64,000 bases of DNA from JAAUTT01 sp038213375. GTDB taxonomy: Bacteria; Bacteroidota; Bacteroidia; Bacteroidales; JAAUTT01. Every line of letters starts with the position of its first letter. Position 1 is the stretch's first letter. Below, one piece after another: positions 49,913 through 60,245 of this stretch. The stretch is from contig JBBQTB010000004.1 of the NCBI GenBank assembly GCA_038213375.1, forward strand, positions 62,001 through 126,000, written 5' to 3'. The translations under genes were made by a program, and so were the position numbers. The notes under the pieces are model-generated. The model ran no database searches. It was given only the letters and a program-made list of their open reading frames with translations, and was not told the DNA's origin.

Positions 49913-52291
49913 ATGGCAAATCTAAGCGATAAGCAGAAAAAATACCTTAAATATTTTTGGATTATTTTTCTTAGTCCAATAATTCTATTTGTATTGATCA
50001 TTTTTTTTATATCCATGGGATGGGTAGGTTTTATGCCCACTTTCGAAGATTTGGAGAATCCCAACCGCAATCTCGCATCCGAAATATATTCCGATGATGG
50101 TAAAGTTCTTAGTACTTATTATTTGGATGAAAATCGAAATGCAGTTGAATACAAAGATATTTCACCCCTTGTTATCCAGGCACTTATTGCCCGTGAAGAT
50201 CATCGCTTCAGAAAACATTCCGGGATAGATGGTTGGGGTTTACTGAGGGTAATGTCTAAAACAATCCTGCTTGGAAATGAAAGACAAGGAGGCGGAAGTA
50301 CCTTAACTCAACAATTGGCTAAAAACTTGTATACCCGCCAAAGTCAATATAACCGTGACACCGTTGAATATAAATTTGGCCTTTTCAAAAAAGTGGCTCT
50401 CACCATTACAAAATTTAAGGAATGGGTTATCGCCGTAAAATTGGAGCGAAATTATTCCAAGGAAGAAATTATCACCATGTACTTAAATACAGTTCCATTT
50501 GGTGGTGAGGATTATGGTATTAAAATAGCGGCCCGAACTTATTACAATAAATCGCCCGATTCATTAAAAATTGAAGAAGCAGCTATGTTGGTAGGTATGC
50601 TAAAAGCAACTACAAAATATAATCCAAAACGTAATCCTGAGCGTGCTTTGATCCGCCGAAACAGTGTGCTGGATAAAATGCACGAGCACGATTACATTTC
50701 CAAAGCGCTATATGACTCTGTCTCTCAGATTCCTATTGAAAAATCGCTGAATTACCAAAGCCAGGCCCAGGATGCCGGTTTAGCTCCTTATTTGCGGGAA
50801 TATATCCGTATATTAATGACCAAGAAGCAACCTGAGCGGAATGACTACAATATTTACAAAACTTATCAGGAGGATTCTCTTCGATGGATGGAAGATCCTA
50901 TTTATGGATGGTGTTATAAAAACTTAAAACCTGATGGCACGCCCTATAATCTTTATAAAGATGGTTTAAAGATCCGCACTACTATTAATTCTAGAATGCA
51001 GGGTTATGCAGAGAAATCATTGATCGAACATCTAGCCAAAACAATTCAACCAGCCTTTTATCTGGAAAAAAAAGGAAAAACAAAGGCTCCTTATGCAAAC
51101 GACCGAACCGAAACTGAAATCCAGAAATGGATGTTCAATGCCATGCATCAAACTCCACGTTTCAAAAATTTGCGAAACGCAGGGTTAACTGATCCTGAGA
51201 TTTTGAAGAATTTTAAAACCAAAACTGAAATGCGTGTTTTCTCTTATAAAGGAGAACGCGATACCATAATGTCCCCATGGGATTCCATTAAATATTACAA
51301 ATTTTTTCTAAGGGCAAGCTTTTTGGCAGTCGATCCTCATACCGGATATATCAAAGCCTGGGTAGGCGGACCCGATTTTAGGTACTTTAAATATAATGGA
51401 GTAATGCAGAAACGACAGGTAGGTTCTACTATCAAGCCCTTTCTTTATACTCTTGCCATGCAGGAGGGGATGAAACCATGCGATAAAATATTAAATGCCC
51501 GTGTAACAATTGAACAACCGGAACTCAATACCGAATGGAGCCCGAAAAATGCAGACGATGGCAAATGGGATGGCAAAGAAGTAACCATGAAATTTGCTTT
51601 GGCAAATTCGTTAAATTATGTTTCGGCTCGTTTAATGAAACAATACAAGCCTCAACCCATGATAGACATTATCAGAAAGATGGGTGTGAAAAGTGAAATT
51701 CCGGCCGTACCTTCCATCTGCCTTGGCACACCGGAACTTACCCTGATGGAACTTATTGGAGCATACACTACTTTTGCCAATAAAGGGGTTTATACGCAGC
51801 CAATTTTTATTTCACGAATTGAAGATAAAAACGGAAATGCACTTACAACCATTAAACCTCAACAAAATGAAGCTATTAGTGAATACACCGCTTATACGAT
51901 GGTAAAGATGCTTCAACAAGTGGTATTGGGTGGCACAGGCGCAAGATTGCGATATAGATATAACCTGTTGCACGAAATGGGTGGAAAAACCGGTACAACC
52001 GATAACCATTCCGATGGATGGTTTGTGGGAGTGACTCCCGATTTAATTGCCGGAGCCTGGGTAGGCGGTGAAGAACCAACTATTCACTTCGATCGCATGA
52101 AAAGCGGCGAAGGAGCAGCCATGGCTTTACCTATTTTCGGTTTATTCATGCAAAAGGTATATGCCGATCCTAAAATAAATCTATATACTGGTCCTTTTCA
52201 GGGACCAGAAGGTTTTAATGTAAGCTTTGATTGTTCGATGGGCGATGTGGATGAATCCATTAGTAAAGAGAACCTGGAAGATAACTTTTGA
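49913..52291 (+). CDS. Class A penicillin-binding protein 1A
   Basis: A 792-residue bifunctional peptidoglycan synthase, started at the ATG at 49913 since upstream frame codons are not conserved-looking. Order: cytoplasmic tail, transmembrane helix at about 20-42 (FWIIFLSPIILFVLIIFFIS), glycosyltransferase family 51 domain with ALIAREDHRFRKHSGID (catalytic Glu95) and GGSTLTQQLAKNLY, then a transpeptidase domain with the SxxK motif GSTIKPF (Ser505), the SxN motif in ANSLNYVSA and the KTGT motif GGKTGTTDNHSDGWF (Lys692). It polymerises and cross-links glycan strands. The gene is divergent from topA and convergent with the DUF4249 gene. Confidence 0.95.
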   Translation: MANLSDKQKKYLKYFWIIFLSPIILFVLIIFFISMGWVGFMPTFEDLENPNRNLASEIYSDDGKVLSTYYLDENRNAVEYKDISPLVIQALIAREDHRFRKHSGIDGWGLLRVMSKTILLGNERQGGGSTLTQQLAKNLYTRQSQYNRDTVEYKFGLFKKVALTITKFKEWVIAVKLERNYSKEEIITMYLNTVPFGGEDYGIKIAARTYYNKSPDSLKIEEAAMLVGMLKATTKYNPKRNPERALIRRNSVLDKMHEHDYISKALYDSVSQIPIEKSLNYQSQAQDAGLAPYLREYIRILMTKKQPERNDYNIYKTYQEDSLRWMEDPIYGWCYKNLKPDGTPYNLYKDGLKIRTTINSRMQGYAEKSLIEHLAKTIQPAFYLEKKGKTKAPYANDRTETEIQKWMFNAMHQTPRFKNLRNAGLTDPEILKNFKTKTEMRVFSYKGERDTIMSPWDSIKYYKFFLRASFLAVDPHTGYIKAWVGGPDFRYFKYNGVMQKRQVGSTIKPFLYTLAMQEGMKPCDKILNARVTIEQPELNTEWSPKNADDGKWDGKEVTMKFALANSLNYVSARLMKQYKPQPMIDIIRKMGVKSEIPAVPSICLGTPELTLMELIGAYTTFANKGVYTQPIFISRIEDKNGNALTTIKPQQNEAISEYTAYTMVKMLQQVVLGGTGARLRYRYNLLHEMGGKTGTTDNHSDGWFVGVTPDLIAGAWVGGEEPTIHFDRMKSGEGAAMALPIFGLFMQKVYADPKINLYTGPFQGPEGFNVSFDCSMGDVDESISKENLEDNF

Positions 52292-52314
52292 TAAATTGGG
52301 AGTAAGGGAATACT

Positions 52315-53133
52315 CTATTTGATAATTATCATTTTTTCGCTTACCGCGAATGCCCCAAAATATCCTAGTGCACCATTGGTTAAGTTTGTGGTTGGGTTGG
52401 CCGGTGTGGAAGACGAACCGCCAAAACCACCACCAGTAATAGTAATAAATGTTTTAAAATATGTATATACTTGTTTATCTATACTATAAAGCTTAACACG
52501 AATGGTGTCATTCATCTCAAAACGCTCATTATCTGACCGAAAACCATTCAAATTAACTGATTCGTGTTTCCCATCCGAATATTTATCATTGCGGATTCGG
52601 ATTGTCTTCTCACTGGGAAACAATTTGTTGTTCCGGTAAACTTCAATTTTATAAAAGTTATCGACGCCCTTCGGATCGGAATAATTCAGAGTTACTTCAT
52701 ATCCCGCTTTTGATCGAAGCGACTTTTCCAGAAACTCAAAGGTGAGAGAATCAATAACTACTATATTTGGCATTGTACTCATTGCCGAATAAGTAATTCC
52801 GTCAATCACCACATTTAAAGTATAGGTTGCTCTTGGGATTCCTTGAGTTTGATATGCTCGGTATTGCCCGGAATCAAATTGTACAAGGCGTTCTTTTATA
52901 ATATCATTGGTTATAATCTCAACGTTTGCTTTGGTCACTTTTGGGACAATTCCCGGTTTAAAATAATCTACTGATTTTGTGACCGTTACTTTCCCAGGCA
53001 CATTCTCAGTAGTAATCATACCCTCAATGATGATGCTTTCCGATGATGAATCTAATTTCACATCAATTACATCTTCACATGAATAACACATCACGGCAAG
53101 TGAAAATATTCCTATAATTTTCAATACGTTCAT
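52315..53133 (-). CDS. DUF4249 lipoprotein, TonB-receptor partner
   Basis: A 272-residue lipoprotein with lipidated cysteine 19 (CYSCEDVIDV). The DUF4249 pattern is visible: VIDVKLDSSSESIIIEGMIT, GKVTVTKSVDYFKPG, VKLYSIDKQVYTYFKTF and the C-terminal NGALGYFGAFAVSEK. Such proteins are regularly encoded just after a CarboxypepD_reg TonB-dependent receptor, as here with 5 bases between the genes. They are probably surface-exposed partners of the receptor; ligand and mechanism are not known. The gene ends 23 bases before the convergent PBP1A stop. Confidence 0.87.
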   Translation of the reverse strand: MNVLKIIGIFSLAVMCYSCEDVIDVKLDSSSESIIIEGMITTENVPGKVTVTKSVDYFKPGIVPKVTKANVEIITNDIIKERLVQFDSGQYRAYQTQGIPRATYTLNVVIDGITYSAMSTMPNIVVIDSLTFEFLEKSLRSKAGYEVTLNYSDPKGVDNFYKIEVYRNNKLFPSEKTIRIRNDKYSDGKHESVNLNGFRSDNERFEMNDTIRVKLYSIDKQVYTYFKTFITITGGGFGGSSSTPANPTTNLTNGALGYFGAFAVSEKMIIIK

Positions 53134-53138
53134 GTCTA

Positions 53139-55457
53139 TCAGAATTTAAAATTATAAGTAACAGATGGTATAAATGTGAACAACGATGTTCGAACGGCCT
53201 GTGTTTCGTTTGGATTATCCGGGTTTTCACGAAATGTGATGGTGTAGGCATTTTTGCGTCCATAGGTATTGTAAACTGAGAAGGTCCAGCTCGATTCGAA
53301 TTTTTTCGTTTTCTTCCTTATACAGGTAGCCCCGATATCAAGCCGGTGATAATCGGGCATCCGATACCCATTCCGATTGGTATATTTAGGCACCCACTGA
53401 TTGTTTTCGTAATATTTCCCATTTGGGAAAGTAACCGCATCACCAGTGTAATAAACCCATGTTGCGGAAAACGACCATTTTTTACCGGCATCGTACATGG
53501 CTACCACCGAAACATCGTGACGGCGGTCCTGACGAGCCGGAAAAACCTTGCCATCATTAATATCGGCAAATATTCGGTCGGTTCTTGATAGTGTATATCC
53601 AACCCAACCCTGCAGTTTTCCGTAGTTTTTCTTTATCAGGAATTCAGCACCATAGGACTTACCATTTCCAAAAACTAATTGCGATTCCACATATTTATTA
53701 AGCAGAATATCTGCACCATTTTTATAATCAATTAGGTTAGTCATATTCTTGTAATACACTTCAATGGATGTTTCAATCTGATTGTCCTTGAAGTTACGGA
53801 AATATCCCAGCGAAACCTGATCGGATTGTTGCGGCATAATAATTTTACTGCTTGGGATCCAAATGTCAAACGGGCTGCCCGATGTTGAATTAGACAACAA
53901 ATGCAGGTATTGGGTATTCCTGGAATAAGATGCTTTTAATGAATTTCTGGGGGAAAGTATAATGTTAGCTGAAACACGCGGCTCAATATGTCCGTAGCTG
54001 GTTATTAACTGGTTATTAGAATAAGTTATAGTAGATGTAACGTTCCCTTCGTCATCAAAGCTGTAAACATCAGTAGGTCCCAGTTCCGCAAACATCGAAT
54101 ACCGTATTCCATAATTCACTTTCAGTTGCGAGCCAAATGATTGTTCATTTTGAACATACAGCCCACTTTCTATTCCCTTCTTCTTTGGTAAAAAAATGCT
54201 GTTGAAATTGCTGCTTCCGGTTGCAGACAATTCGCCCGGAGCAAAATTATGCTGAATAATGTTGATCCCGAATTTTAATGTATTTTGTGGATTTATATAA
54301 AACTGATAATCCTGCTTAAGATTGAGGTTTTTAATGTTCGATTTAATGCTGTTGCTATTATTACCGATATTGATAAAATAATCGAAACTACTAGCAATGA
54401 ATGATGTATTTAAAAATAATTTATTGTTAAAGATATGGTTCCAACGAACCGTACCAGTTTTATTTCCCCAATTGAAGCCAATTTGCTGGCCAAAATTAAA
54501 TGCATCTCGACCCAAATAACCGGAAATAAATATTCGATCCTTTTCGGTGATCCTGTAATTTGCTTTTGCATTCAAATCATAAAAATATAATCCTGTTTTA
54601 TTGAGGGTACTATCCGGCGATAATTTCAAAAACACATCAGCATAAGTTCTTCTGGCACTGATGATGAACGACCCACGATCTTTCACTATCGGTCCTTCTA
54701 CAGTTAATCTCGACGAGATAAGTCCAATACCACCTGAAACTCCCAGTTTCTTGTTGTTACCATCTTTCATTTTCACATCAAGTACAGAGGATAGTCTGCC
54801 CCCATATTGAGCCGGCACATCGCCTTTGTATAAGCTAACATCTTTGATGGCATCTGAATTAAATACAGAAAAGAATCCCAGAAGATGTGATGCGTTGTAT
54901 ACCGGTGCTTCATCAAGCAAAACCAGATTTTGATCGGTTGTTCCGCCCCGAACATAAAAACCACTGCTACCTTCCCCCGCCGACTTAACGCCTGGCAATA
55001 ATTGCAATGTCTTCAAAATATCCTGTTCGCCAAGCAACACTGGCAGAGTCTTAATCTTACTAACTTCCAGTCGCTGAACCCCCATTTCAGTAGAGGTAAT
55101 ATTTTTATTCACGGATTCTGCATTTATCTCAACCTCCTTAATGTTGGTAGCTTTTTCTGCAAGTTCAATTTTCAATTGCTTATCAGTGTCCAGATGAACT
55201 TTTTCTTCCTTACCATCATAGCCTATACTACTGAAAACAACAGTATAATCACCAGTTGGTAAGGTGATGGAATAAAAACCGTATTGGTTAGATGCTGTGC
55301 CTGTCTTTAATTCTCTGATAATTACCGATGCCCCAATAATTTCTTCTCCATTAGCCGCACTTTTAATTGTTCCGCTAATGGAATGTTTGGATTGGGCGCC
55401 GGCAATGCCAAGTGCTAATATCAGCACGAACAAAAAACTTTCTATAAATTTGTACAT
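53139..55457 (-). CDS. TonB-dependent receptor with CarboxypepD_reg domain
   Basis: A 772-residue outer-membrane transporter. Signal peptide at residues 1-21 (FVLILALGIAGAQ). A CarboxypepD_reg-like domain is at about 24-110 (SISGTIKSAANGEEIIGASV, GFYSITLPTGDYTVVFSSIGY). The plug domain follows, with LPVLLGEQDILKTLQLLPGV and the FYVRGGTTDQNLVLLDEAPV motif, then PAQYGGRLSSVLDVKMKDG. The 22-strand-type barrel closes with the aromatic end VTYNFKF. It imports ligands across the outer membrane using TonB energy. It is the first gene of a two-gene unit with DUF4249. The substrate is unknown, but the DUF4249 pairing is not the SusC/SusD glycan type. Confidence 0.93.
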   Translation of the reverse strand: MYKFIESFLFVLILALGIAGAQSKHSISGTIKSAANGEEIIGASVIIRELKTGTASNQYGFYSITLPTGDYTVVFSSIGYDGKEEKVHLDTDKQLKIELAEKATNIKEVEINAESVNKNITSTEMGVQRLEVSKIKTLPVLLGEQDILKTLQLLPGVKSAGEGSSGFYVRGGTTDQNLVLLDEAPVYNASHLLGFFSVFNSDAIKDVSLYKGDVPAQYGGRLSSVLDVKMKDGNNKKLGVSGGIGLISSRLTVEGPIVKDRGSFIISARRTYADVFLKLSPDSTLNKTGLYFYDLNAKANYRITEKDRIFISGYLGRDAFNFGQQIGFNWGNKTGTVRWNHIFNNKLFLNTSFIASSFDYFINIGNNSNSIKSNIKNLNLKQDYQFYINPQNTLKFGINIIQHNFAPGELSATGSSNFNSIFLPKKKGIESGLYVQNEQSFGSQLKVNYGIRYSMFAELGPTDVYSFDDEGNVTSTITYSNNQLITSYGHIEPRVSANIILSPRNSLKASYSRNTQYLHLLSNSTSGSPFDIWIPSSKIIMPQQSDQVSLGYFRNFKDNQIETSIEVYYKNMTNLIDYKNGADILLNKYVESQLVFGNGKSYGAEFLIKKNYGKLQGWVGYTLSRTDRIFADINDGKVFPARQDRRHDVSVVAMYDAGKKWSFSATWVYYTGDAVTFPNGKYYENNQWVPKYTNRNGYRMPDYHRLDIGATCIRKKTKKFESSWTFSVYNTYGRKNAYTITFRENPDNPNETQAVRTSLFTFIPSVTYNFKF

Positions 55458-55775
55458 CCTAAAATTAAATTTTGCAACAACATATATCTTATTTATTATA
55501 ATTAACTATAATTAATCCAAAATGTTTAATTTTTGATTTTACTCCAGAAATAATAAACTCCGCATTGGATATTTGGCTACCTGAAAAAATCATGAAGATT
55601 TAAACTTTCCCAAATGTAAACCAAAGTGAAGGAGTCTGAAAGTAAAATATACCAACATCAACTATTTAACCATGAAGAAAAGATAACCATCTACCAACAT
55701 AAATGATCAATTAAACAACAAAATAAAAAACCGTAGTTTTTGTTTCACCGGCTTTTTAGAAAGAAAAAAATTCTT
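55458..55775. other. Gap between YfhO gene and TonB-receptor gene
   Basis: This 318-base AT-rich stretch holds no recognisable gene or repeat. It should contain the receptor's promoter, but no convincing TAnnTTTG box was found. Near 55728-55765 the minus strand reads AAAAAGCCG ... CGGTTTTTT, a weak hairpin that may terminate the YfhO-type transcript. Plus-strand frames that cross it have no family support. Confidence 0.5.
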
Positions 55776-58421
55776 TTACTTTTTTTTCAACTGATAAATT
55801 CCAAACCCACAAGCTCCTAGTAATAACATCATTAAAAGAATAGAACTGGCAATGGATACTTTTTCTCCTATTATATATGATGATGGTTCGAAACGGAATT
55901 CGATTTTGTGTTCACCGGCCGGAACCGCCATTGACCGAAGCAAATAGTTTGCTGTAAAGTACGATGCTATCTTTCCGTCAATATATACATTCCATCCTTT
56001 TGGATAATAAATTTCAGAAAAAACTGCAATCTGCACGGTATTCGTTTTGCTCTTATACACCAGCTGATTTGGTTTGTAAGATTCTAGTTTAATAGAAGCT
56101 GTTGAATCGTACTTAAAGCTAGGCACATCAACCGTATAGCGTGAGTTAACCACTGCCGTCGATCGAAGATTCTCCTTTCCCAGAGATAACATTTCATCGT
56201 TGGCGCTGGATTCAAATTTCACTGCTTTCACAAACCAACAATTGCCATTGGTAGTATTATTAACCAAAGGAGGTGTATTTTGTGAATAAATAATATATTT
56301 GGTATTCAACATATTCAACACCGGCAAACTATCGCGTAGCAACAAGGTTAATCGTTCATTTGTAATAGTGCTGTCGCGTAAACTATTTTCAATGGTTTGA
56401 AGTTCGCCAAACAGGTAAAAACCTATGAGTTCGTCGTATTTCTTTAGCTTTGCACCGTGGTATCCGCCAATTGACTTATGATAATAAGATAGTTCGCCAT
56501 TGCTAAACGGATTCTCACGAGTAAAAACACGGTAATCTGTGGCAAAGCCTAGTTCTCTGAATGTAAGCTTTTCCTTCTCGATATCAACATTCTTAGCTTT
56601 GGTTTTAGTAAATGCCTCGCTCACTGCAACCTCAATCTTTTTACCTAATTCAGGATTGTTTTGTATCTCGTTATTCAATATAAAGTTATCGGCGACAGAG
56701 GCCCGGTATGGGTTTCCGGATCGCTGTTTTTCAACCCACATTTTGTATCCTTTCCCCGCACTGTCGTTATTCAAGTAACGTTTGTCGACAATCCATAAAT
56801 CCAACAAAACCAAAATGCCCAGGGTAACAATAAAATAGTTTTTTTTAACTTTTCCAGCCACGAAGAAATAAATCAATCCACTAATCCCCAAAGTAAAGAA
56901 AAGACTACGCATCGCATCTTTCTTAAAGATCGCTATACGGGCATTTTCTAATTCGGAAACAAACATATTAAACTGGTTCAGATATTCCTGATTGCCCTTA
57001 GATGCTGATAGTTGATTGCTAAAGCTCTGTGCTTCCGCTGAACTCTGAAAATCAAAAAAAGTTGATGGCAAAATATAAAACAACACTAATAAACCGTTTA
57101 TTGCCAATAAGGTGTATAATAATTTCTTTTTATTGATTTGGGTTTCAAACATCTCCTTAACAAATAATAGTCCGATAAATGGAAAGGATATTTGTATTAA
57201 TATCATTATCATCTTGGTATCCCTAAATTTATTAAACCAGGGAAAATGCTCGATGAAATACTGAAGAATGCTGCCGTATTTCCATGATAATAATACAGCC
57301 AGTGCTGAGGCTCCCAAAAAAGCCCATTTAATCGGATCTCTGATAAATACCATCCCGAGGATGAAAAGAAGGAAAATAGAAGCCCCAAAATAAAAGGCGC
57401 CACCTGAGCTGGCTTGCTCACCCCAGTAGGAAGGATATTGTGCTATATACTCCCGAAACTGGGGATTCACATCTTTAATTATCTCTTTTTTATTGCCAAT
57501 ATAGTTGTTAGCTCCGCCTTTCACATCGGGGATAACCGCTGACCAAACTTCGCCATAACCCATACTATATTGCGTGATATAGTTTGCCTCAAGTGCATCT
57601 TCCGGCGCTTCTTTCTGAGCCAAAGCAGAACGGGATGAAATGGTAAGCTCTGATTTACCACGGGTTGAATATTTTCCATACTCATAGGTAGTATACAAAT
57701 TAGAAAACGAAGGGAGAATTCCGATAATAGCTGCAGCAAACAGTACAAGTGATGTTTTAGTAAATTTTAAGTATAATTTATTCTTTACATGAATAATAAG
57801 TTCGACAATCACAATCGCCCCAATAAGAAACAGACTGTAATAAGTCATTTGTAAGTGGTTGGCCGAAATTTGAAGGCAAAGGAAAAAGCTGAGTAAAATT
57901 GCTCCCATCCATAAGTTCTTCCGATAAGCCAGCAGAATACTACCAATCACCATAGGTAATAAGGCAATTGCATGTACCTTCGAATTATGACCTGTTCCCA
58001 AATAAAGCATATTGAGCGAGGCAAACCCGAAAGCGATAGCGCCAATGATGCTCAACCATGGACTTACTCCAAAACATAAAAGTAAAATGTAAAAGGATAT
58101 CATGGCTAAAACAACATATCCAATTGGCCTATTCAGTGGTTTTAAAATAAGTATGTTTTCAATAGGCGTTACAAAATTCGGATGAATTGTGGAGATTTGA
58201 TAAGTCGGCATGCCTCCAAACATCGAATTGGTCCATAACGGTTCGGAACCAAATTTCTCACGATAATCTGCAATTTCCTTACTTGCGCCAATAAATTGAT
58301 CTGTATCACTCTGATGCAATTGGTAACCCTCCAGTTGCGGATAAAAATAGGTTGCGGCAATAACAATAAAGATCACAACCGCAATCACATGCGGTACAAG
58401 ACTTTTTAATTTATCCAGCAT
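55776..58421 (-). CDS. YfhO-family polytopic membrane protein
   Basis: An 881-residue membrane protein of the YfhO family, starting with LVPHVIAVVIFIVIAATYFYPQLEG (first helix) and the conserved QSDTDQFIGASKE and LWTNSMFGGMPTYQIST segments of the periplasmic loop. Around 12 helices are seen in the first 560 residues; the C-terminal part is periplasmic (RYTVDVPSFKYDSTASIKL, FSEIYYPKGWNVYIDGK) and ends with a last helix (ILLMMLLLGACGFGIYQLKKK). YfhO proteins resemble glycosyltransferase-C type enzymes; some act in lipoteichoic acid glycosylation in Gram-positives. The Bacteroidota members have no established substrate. It is followed on the same strand by the DUF4834 gene upstream. Confidence 0.88.
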   Translation of the reverse strand: MLDKLKSLVPHVIAVVIFIVIAATYFYPQLEGYQLHQSDTDQFIGASKEIADYREKFGSEPLWTNSMFGGMPTYQISTIHPNFVTPIENILILKPLNRPIGYVVLAMISFYILLLCFGVSPWLSIIGAIAFGFASLNMLYLGTGHNSKVHAIALLPMVIGSILLAYRKNLWMGAILLSFFLCLQISANHLQMTYYSLFLIGAIVIVELIIHVKNKLYLKFTKTSLVLFAAAIIGILPSFSNLYTTYEYGKYSTRGKSELTISSRSALAQKEAPEDALEANYITQYSMGYGEVWSAVIPDVKGGANNYIGNKKEIIKDVNPQFREYIAQYPSYWGEQASSGGAFYFGASIFLLFILGMVFIRDPIKWAFLGASALAVLLSWKYGSILQYFIEHFPWFNKFRDTKMIMILIQISFPFIGLLFVKEMFETQINKKKLLYTLLAINGLLVLFYILPSTFFDFQSSAEAQSFSNQLSASKGNQEYLNQFNMFVSELENARIAIFKKDAMRSLFFTLGISGLIYFFVAGKVKKNYFIVTLGILVLLDLWIVDKRYLNNDSAGKGYKMWVEKQRSGNPYRASVADNFILNNEIQNNPELGKKIEVAVSEAFTKTKAKNVDIEKEKLTFRELGFATDYRVFTRENPFSNGELSYYHKSIGGYHGAKLKKYDELIGFYLFGELQTIENSLRDSTITNERLTLLLRDSLPVLNMLNTKYIIYSQNTPPLVNNTTNGNCWFVKAVKFESSANDEMLSLGKENLRSTAVVNSRYTVDVPSFKYDSTASIKLESYKPNQLVYKSKTNTVQIAVFSEIYYPKGWNVYIDGKIASYFTANYLLRSMAVPAGEHKIEFRFEPSSYIIGEKVSIASSILLMMLLLGACGFGIYQLKKK

Positions 58422-58444
58422 AAAAATAGTTTTGAGGGGTTTGG

Positions 58445-58705
58445 TTAGTTTTTTATTTCTTCAAAATCGACATAATCACCTGTATTTTTTGAAATTTTTT
58501 TCTTACTATCCGATGGGGCATCGATAGTAACTTCACCCTCGCGACGTGGCTTTGGACTAGTATCTGATGTTGAGTTGCGATTCATATGGGATACTTTTTT
58601 CTCAACAAAATTCCCAAGCAGAATTGGAAATACATACCGCGAAAGAAACCGGATAACAATATATACGGTAGCGAATATTAAGAGTGTTCTGAATAATCCA
58701 ACCAT
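58445..58705 (-). CDS. DUF4834 small membrane protein
   Basis: An 86-residue protein with a single hydrophobic N-terminal helix (LFRTLLIFATVYIVIRFLSRYVFP, about residues 3-27) and a charged tail with KKISKNTGDYVDFEEI at the end. This matches the DUF4834 family, found next to YfhO-type genes in many Bacteroidota. It is a single-pass membrane protein of unknown function. The gene lies 23 bases upstream of the YfhO gene, so both are likely co-transcribed; a helper role for YfhO is only inferred from the pairing. Confidence 0.82.
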   Translation of the reverse strand: MVGLFRTLLIFATVYIVIRFLSRYVFPILLGNFVEKKVSHMNRNSTSDTSPKPRREGEVTIDAPSDSKKKISKNTGDYVDFEEIKN

Positions 58706-58742
58706 GACTAGTGAAAATTTCGGCTAAGGTATAGATTTTTTA

Positions 58743-60227
58743 TCAATCCTCAATTTCAACCAAAGGTTTGTCTTTATAAATATTGCGATTACGCACACTC
58801 CCTCCAAACATCAGGTTAAATCCCATTCGAAAATTGACGTTCCTGGCATAGGCAGGTATGGGGTATCCGGCCTTTACTTTATTATAATAGATGGGAATGC
58901 GGTCACTCATTAAATACCAATGGAAGGGCCCTATTTTAAACGACAATCCTAACCCAAGATTATCATATACTCCGTCGGCAATCGTATAACTGAATGAGGT
59001 GCTAAAAGCTTCGCCGGGACTGAGATTTACCGATAAGGTGTACTGCGACCGAATAGCTTTGTCAAGCAATTGAAAACGTGTCAAAAACCCGACACCCACA
59101 CCGCGAACAAGCTGCAAATGAGCGCCCACATAAAGTTTACCCGACAATGACGTCATATAAGATTCGTGATTCGTTTCAAACGAATATAATTTTTTTAATG
59201 AGTCAACCAGCGCTTTTGCCATCTTTCCGGAATCGGATAGTGACAATGGTAATCCGCGAAAATCATAATTGCCCGACGTGGAAAAATTGTTCAGATTGTT
59301 ATTCCACTGGATAAACCCCAAATCAATAATACTAGCCGATATACTTAACATTTCTTCGGGTTTTAAAATAACCCCAATATCAAGTGCGGCACCCACATTT
59401 CTTCTGTTCATAACAATTTTTCGGGTACCATTCCAACCACTAACACTTCCGGATTTTATACTATCGACATTTACCTTTCCATCCTTATCATATCCAATTG
59501 TTAAATTTGGGATAGACGTGTTGATATCCATTGCCACTGATGTTTTCCAAACATCCGGGCCGGTTTGAGGGAAAGCAATGCTTGACGATTTGCTGCTGAT
59601 ATTTGCTTTCCCAAAAAGCAACTTTCCTCGAATACCAAAAGTTAACCTCTCATTAATTTCATGAGAAATTCCTATGGCATACTCACGAAACCAAATAGCA
59701 TTCAACCCAATTCCATCAAAATTAAAAGAGTTATTTCCTGCCGTGGATTGATTGAAGTTAATGCCTAAATTTATTAAATCGTAGGGTATATTTCCTCTGG
59801 CTTCGACACGGTCAGAGGCTGAAAAGGAAAAATAATTTTCATTGATACGAAACCCAAACGACAACCAGTCCAAACGACCATCCGAATAAATATAGTTATT
59901 TTTCTTCAGTTTCCCCAAAAAGTCAACTCTATCCTTATCACTTTGCAGCGGTCGATAATAAAGAGAGTCGGTAACAGGCTTATATAAGTAAACATCATTA
60001 AACCCAACTGCTGTATTACCGCCATTAATTTCTATGGAGGAAAGTCCCGGCAGCCCAACGTAGAATCCGCATTTGGGCTGTGTAGCAGGATTGAGCTGGT
60101 TCGATTGAGGAATCCGATCCATAAAATACATCGTATTATTTTGTTGAGCCTCAATGTGTACCAAAAACACCATCGCCAATAGCAATAATGAGGTAAATCG
60201 GGATATCCTAAATTTGATGTCGCTCAT
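58743..60227 (-). CDS. DUF5723 outer-membrane barrel-like protein
   Basis: The ATG at 60227 gives a signal peptide (SLLLLAMVFLVHIEAQ); an ATG at 60239 is possible too. The 494-residue product matches DUF5723: MYFMDRIPQSNQLNPATQPKCG, FYVGLPGLSSIEINGGNT, the DGRLDWLSFGFRINENYFSFSAS region, and FKIGPFHWYLMSDRIPI near the end. The sequence is beta-rich with alternating hydrophobic residues, suggesting a FadL/PorV-like outer-membrane barrel. The gene lies 18 bases from the end of the upstream lipoprotein gene. Function unknown. Confidence 0.85.
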   Translation of the reverse strand: MSDIKFRISRFTSLLLLAMVFLVHIEAQQNNTMYFMDRIPQSNQLNPATQPKCGFYVGLPGLSSIEINGGNTAVGFNDVYLYKPVTDSLYYRPLQSDKDRVDFLGKLKKNNYIYSDGRLDWLSFGFRINENYFSFSASDRVEARGNIPYDLINLGINFNQSTAGNNSFNFDGIGLNAIWFREYAIGISHEINERLTFGIRGKLLFGKANISSKSSSIAFPQTGPDVWKTSVAMDINTSIPNLTIGYDKDGKVNVDSIKSGSVSGWNGTRKIVMNRRNVGAALDIGVILKPEEMLSISASIIDLGFIQWNNNLNNFSTSGNYDFRGLPLSLSDSGKMAKALVDSLKKLYSFETNHESYMTSLSGKLYVGAHLQLVRGVGVGFLTRFQLLDKAIRSQYTLSVNLSPGEAFSTSFSYTIADGVYDNLGLGLSFKIGPFHWYLMSDRIPIYYNKVKAGYPIPAYARNVNFRMGFNLMFGGSVRNRNIYKDKPLVEIED

Positions 60228-60245
60228 AGTCAGCAGCATTTTATA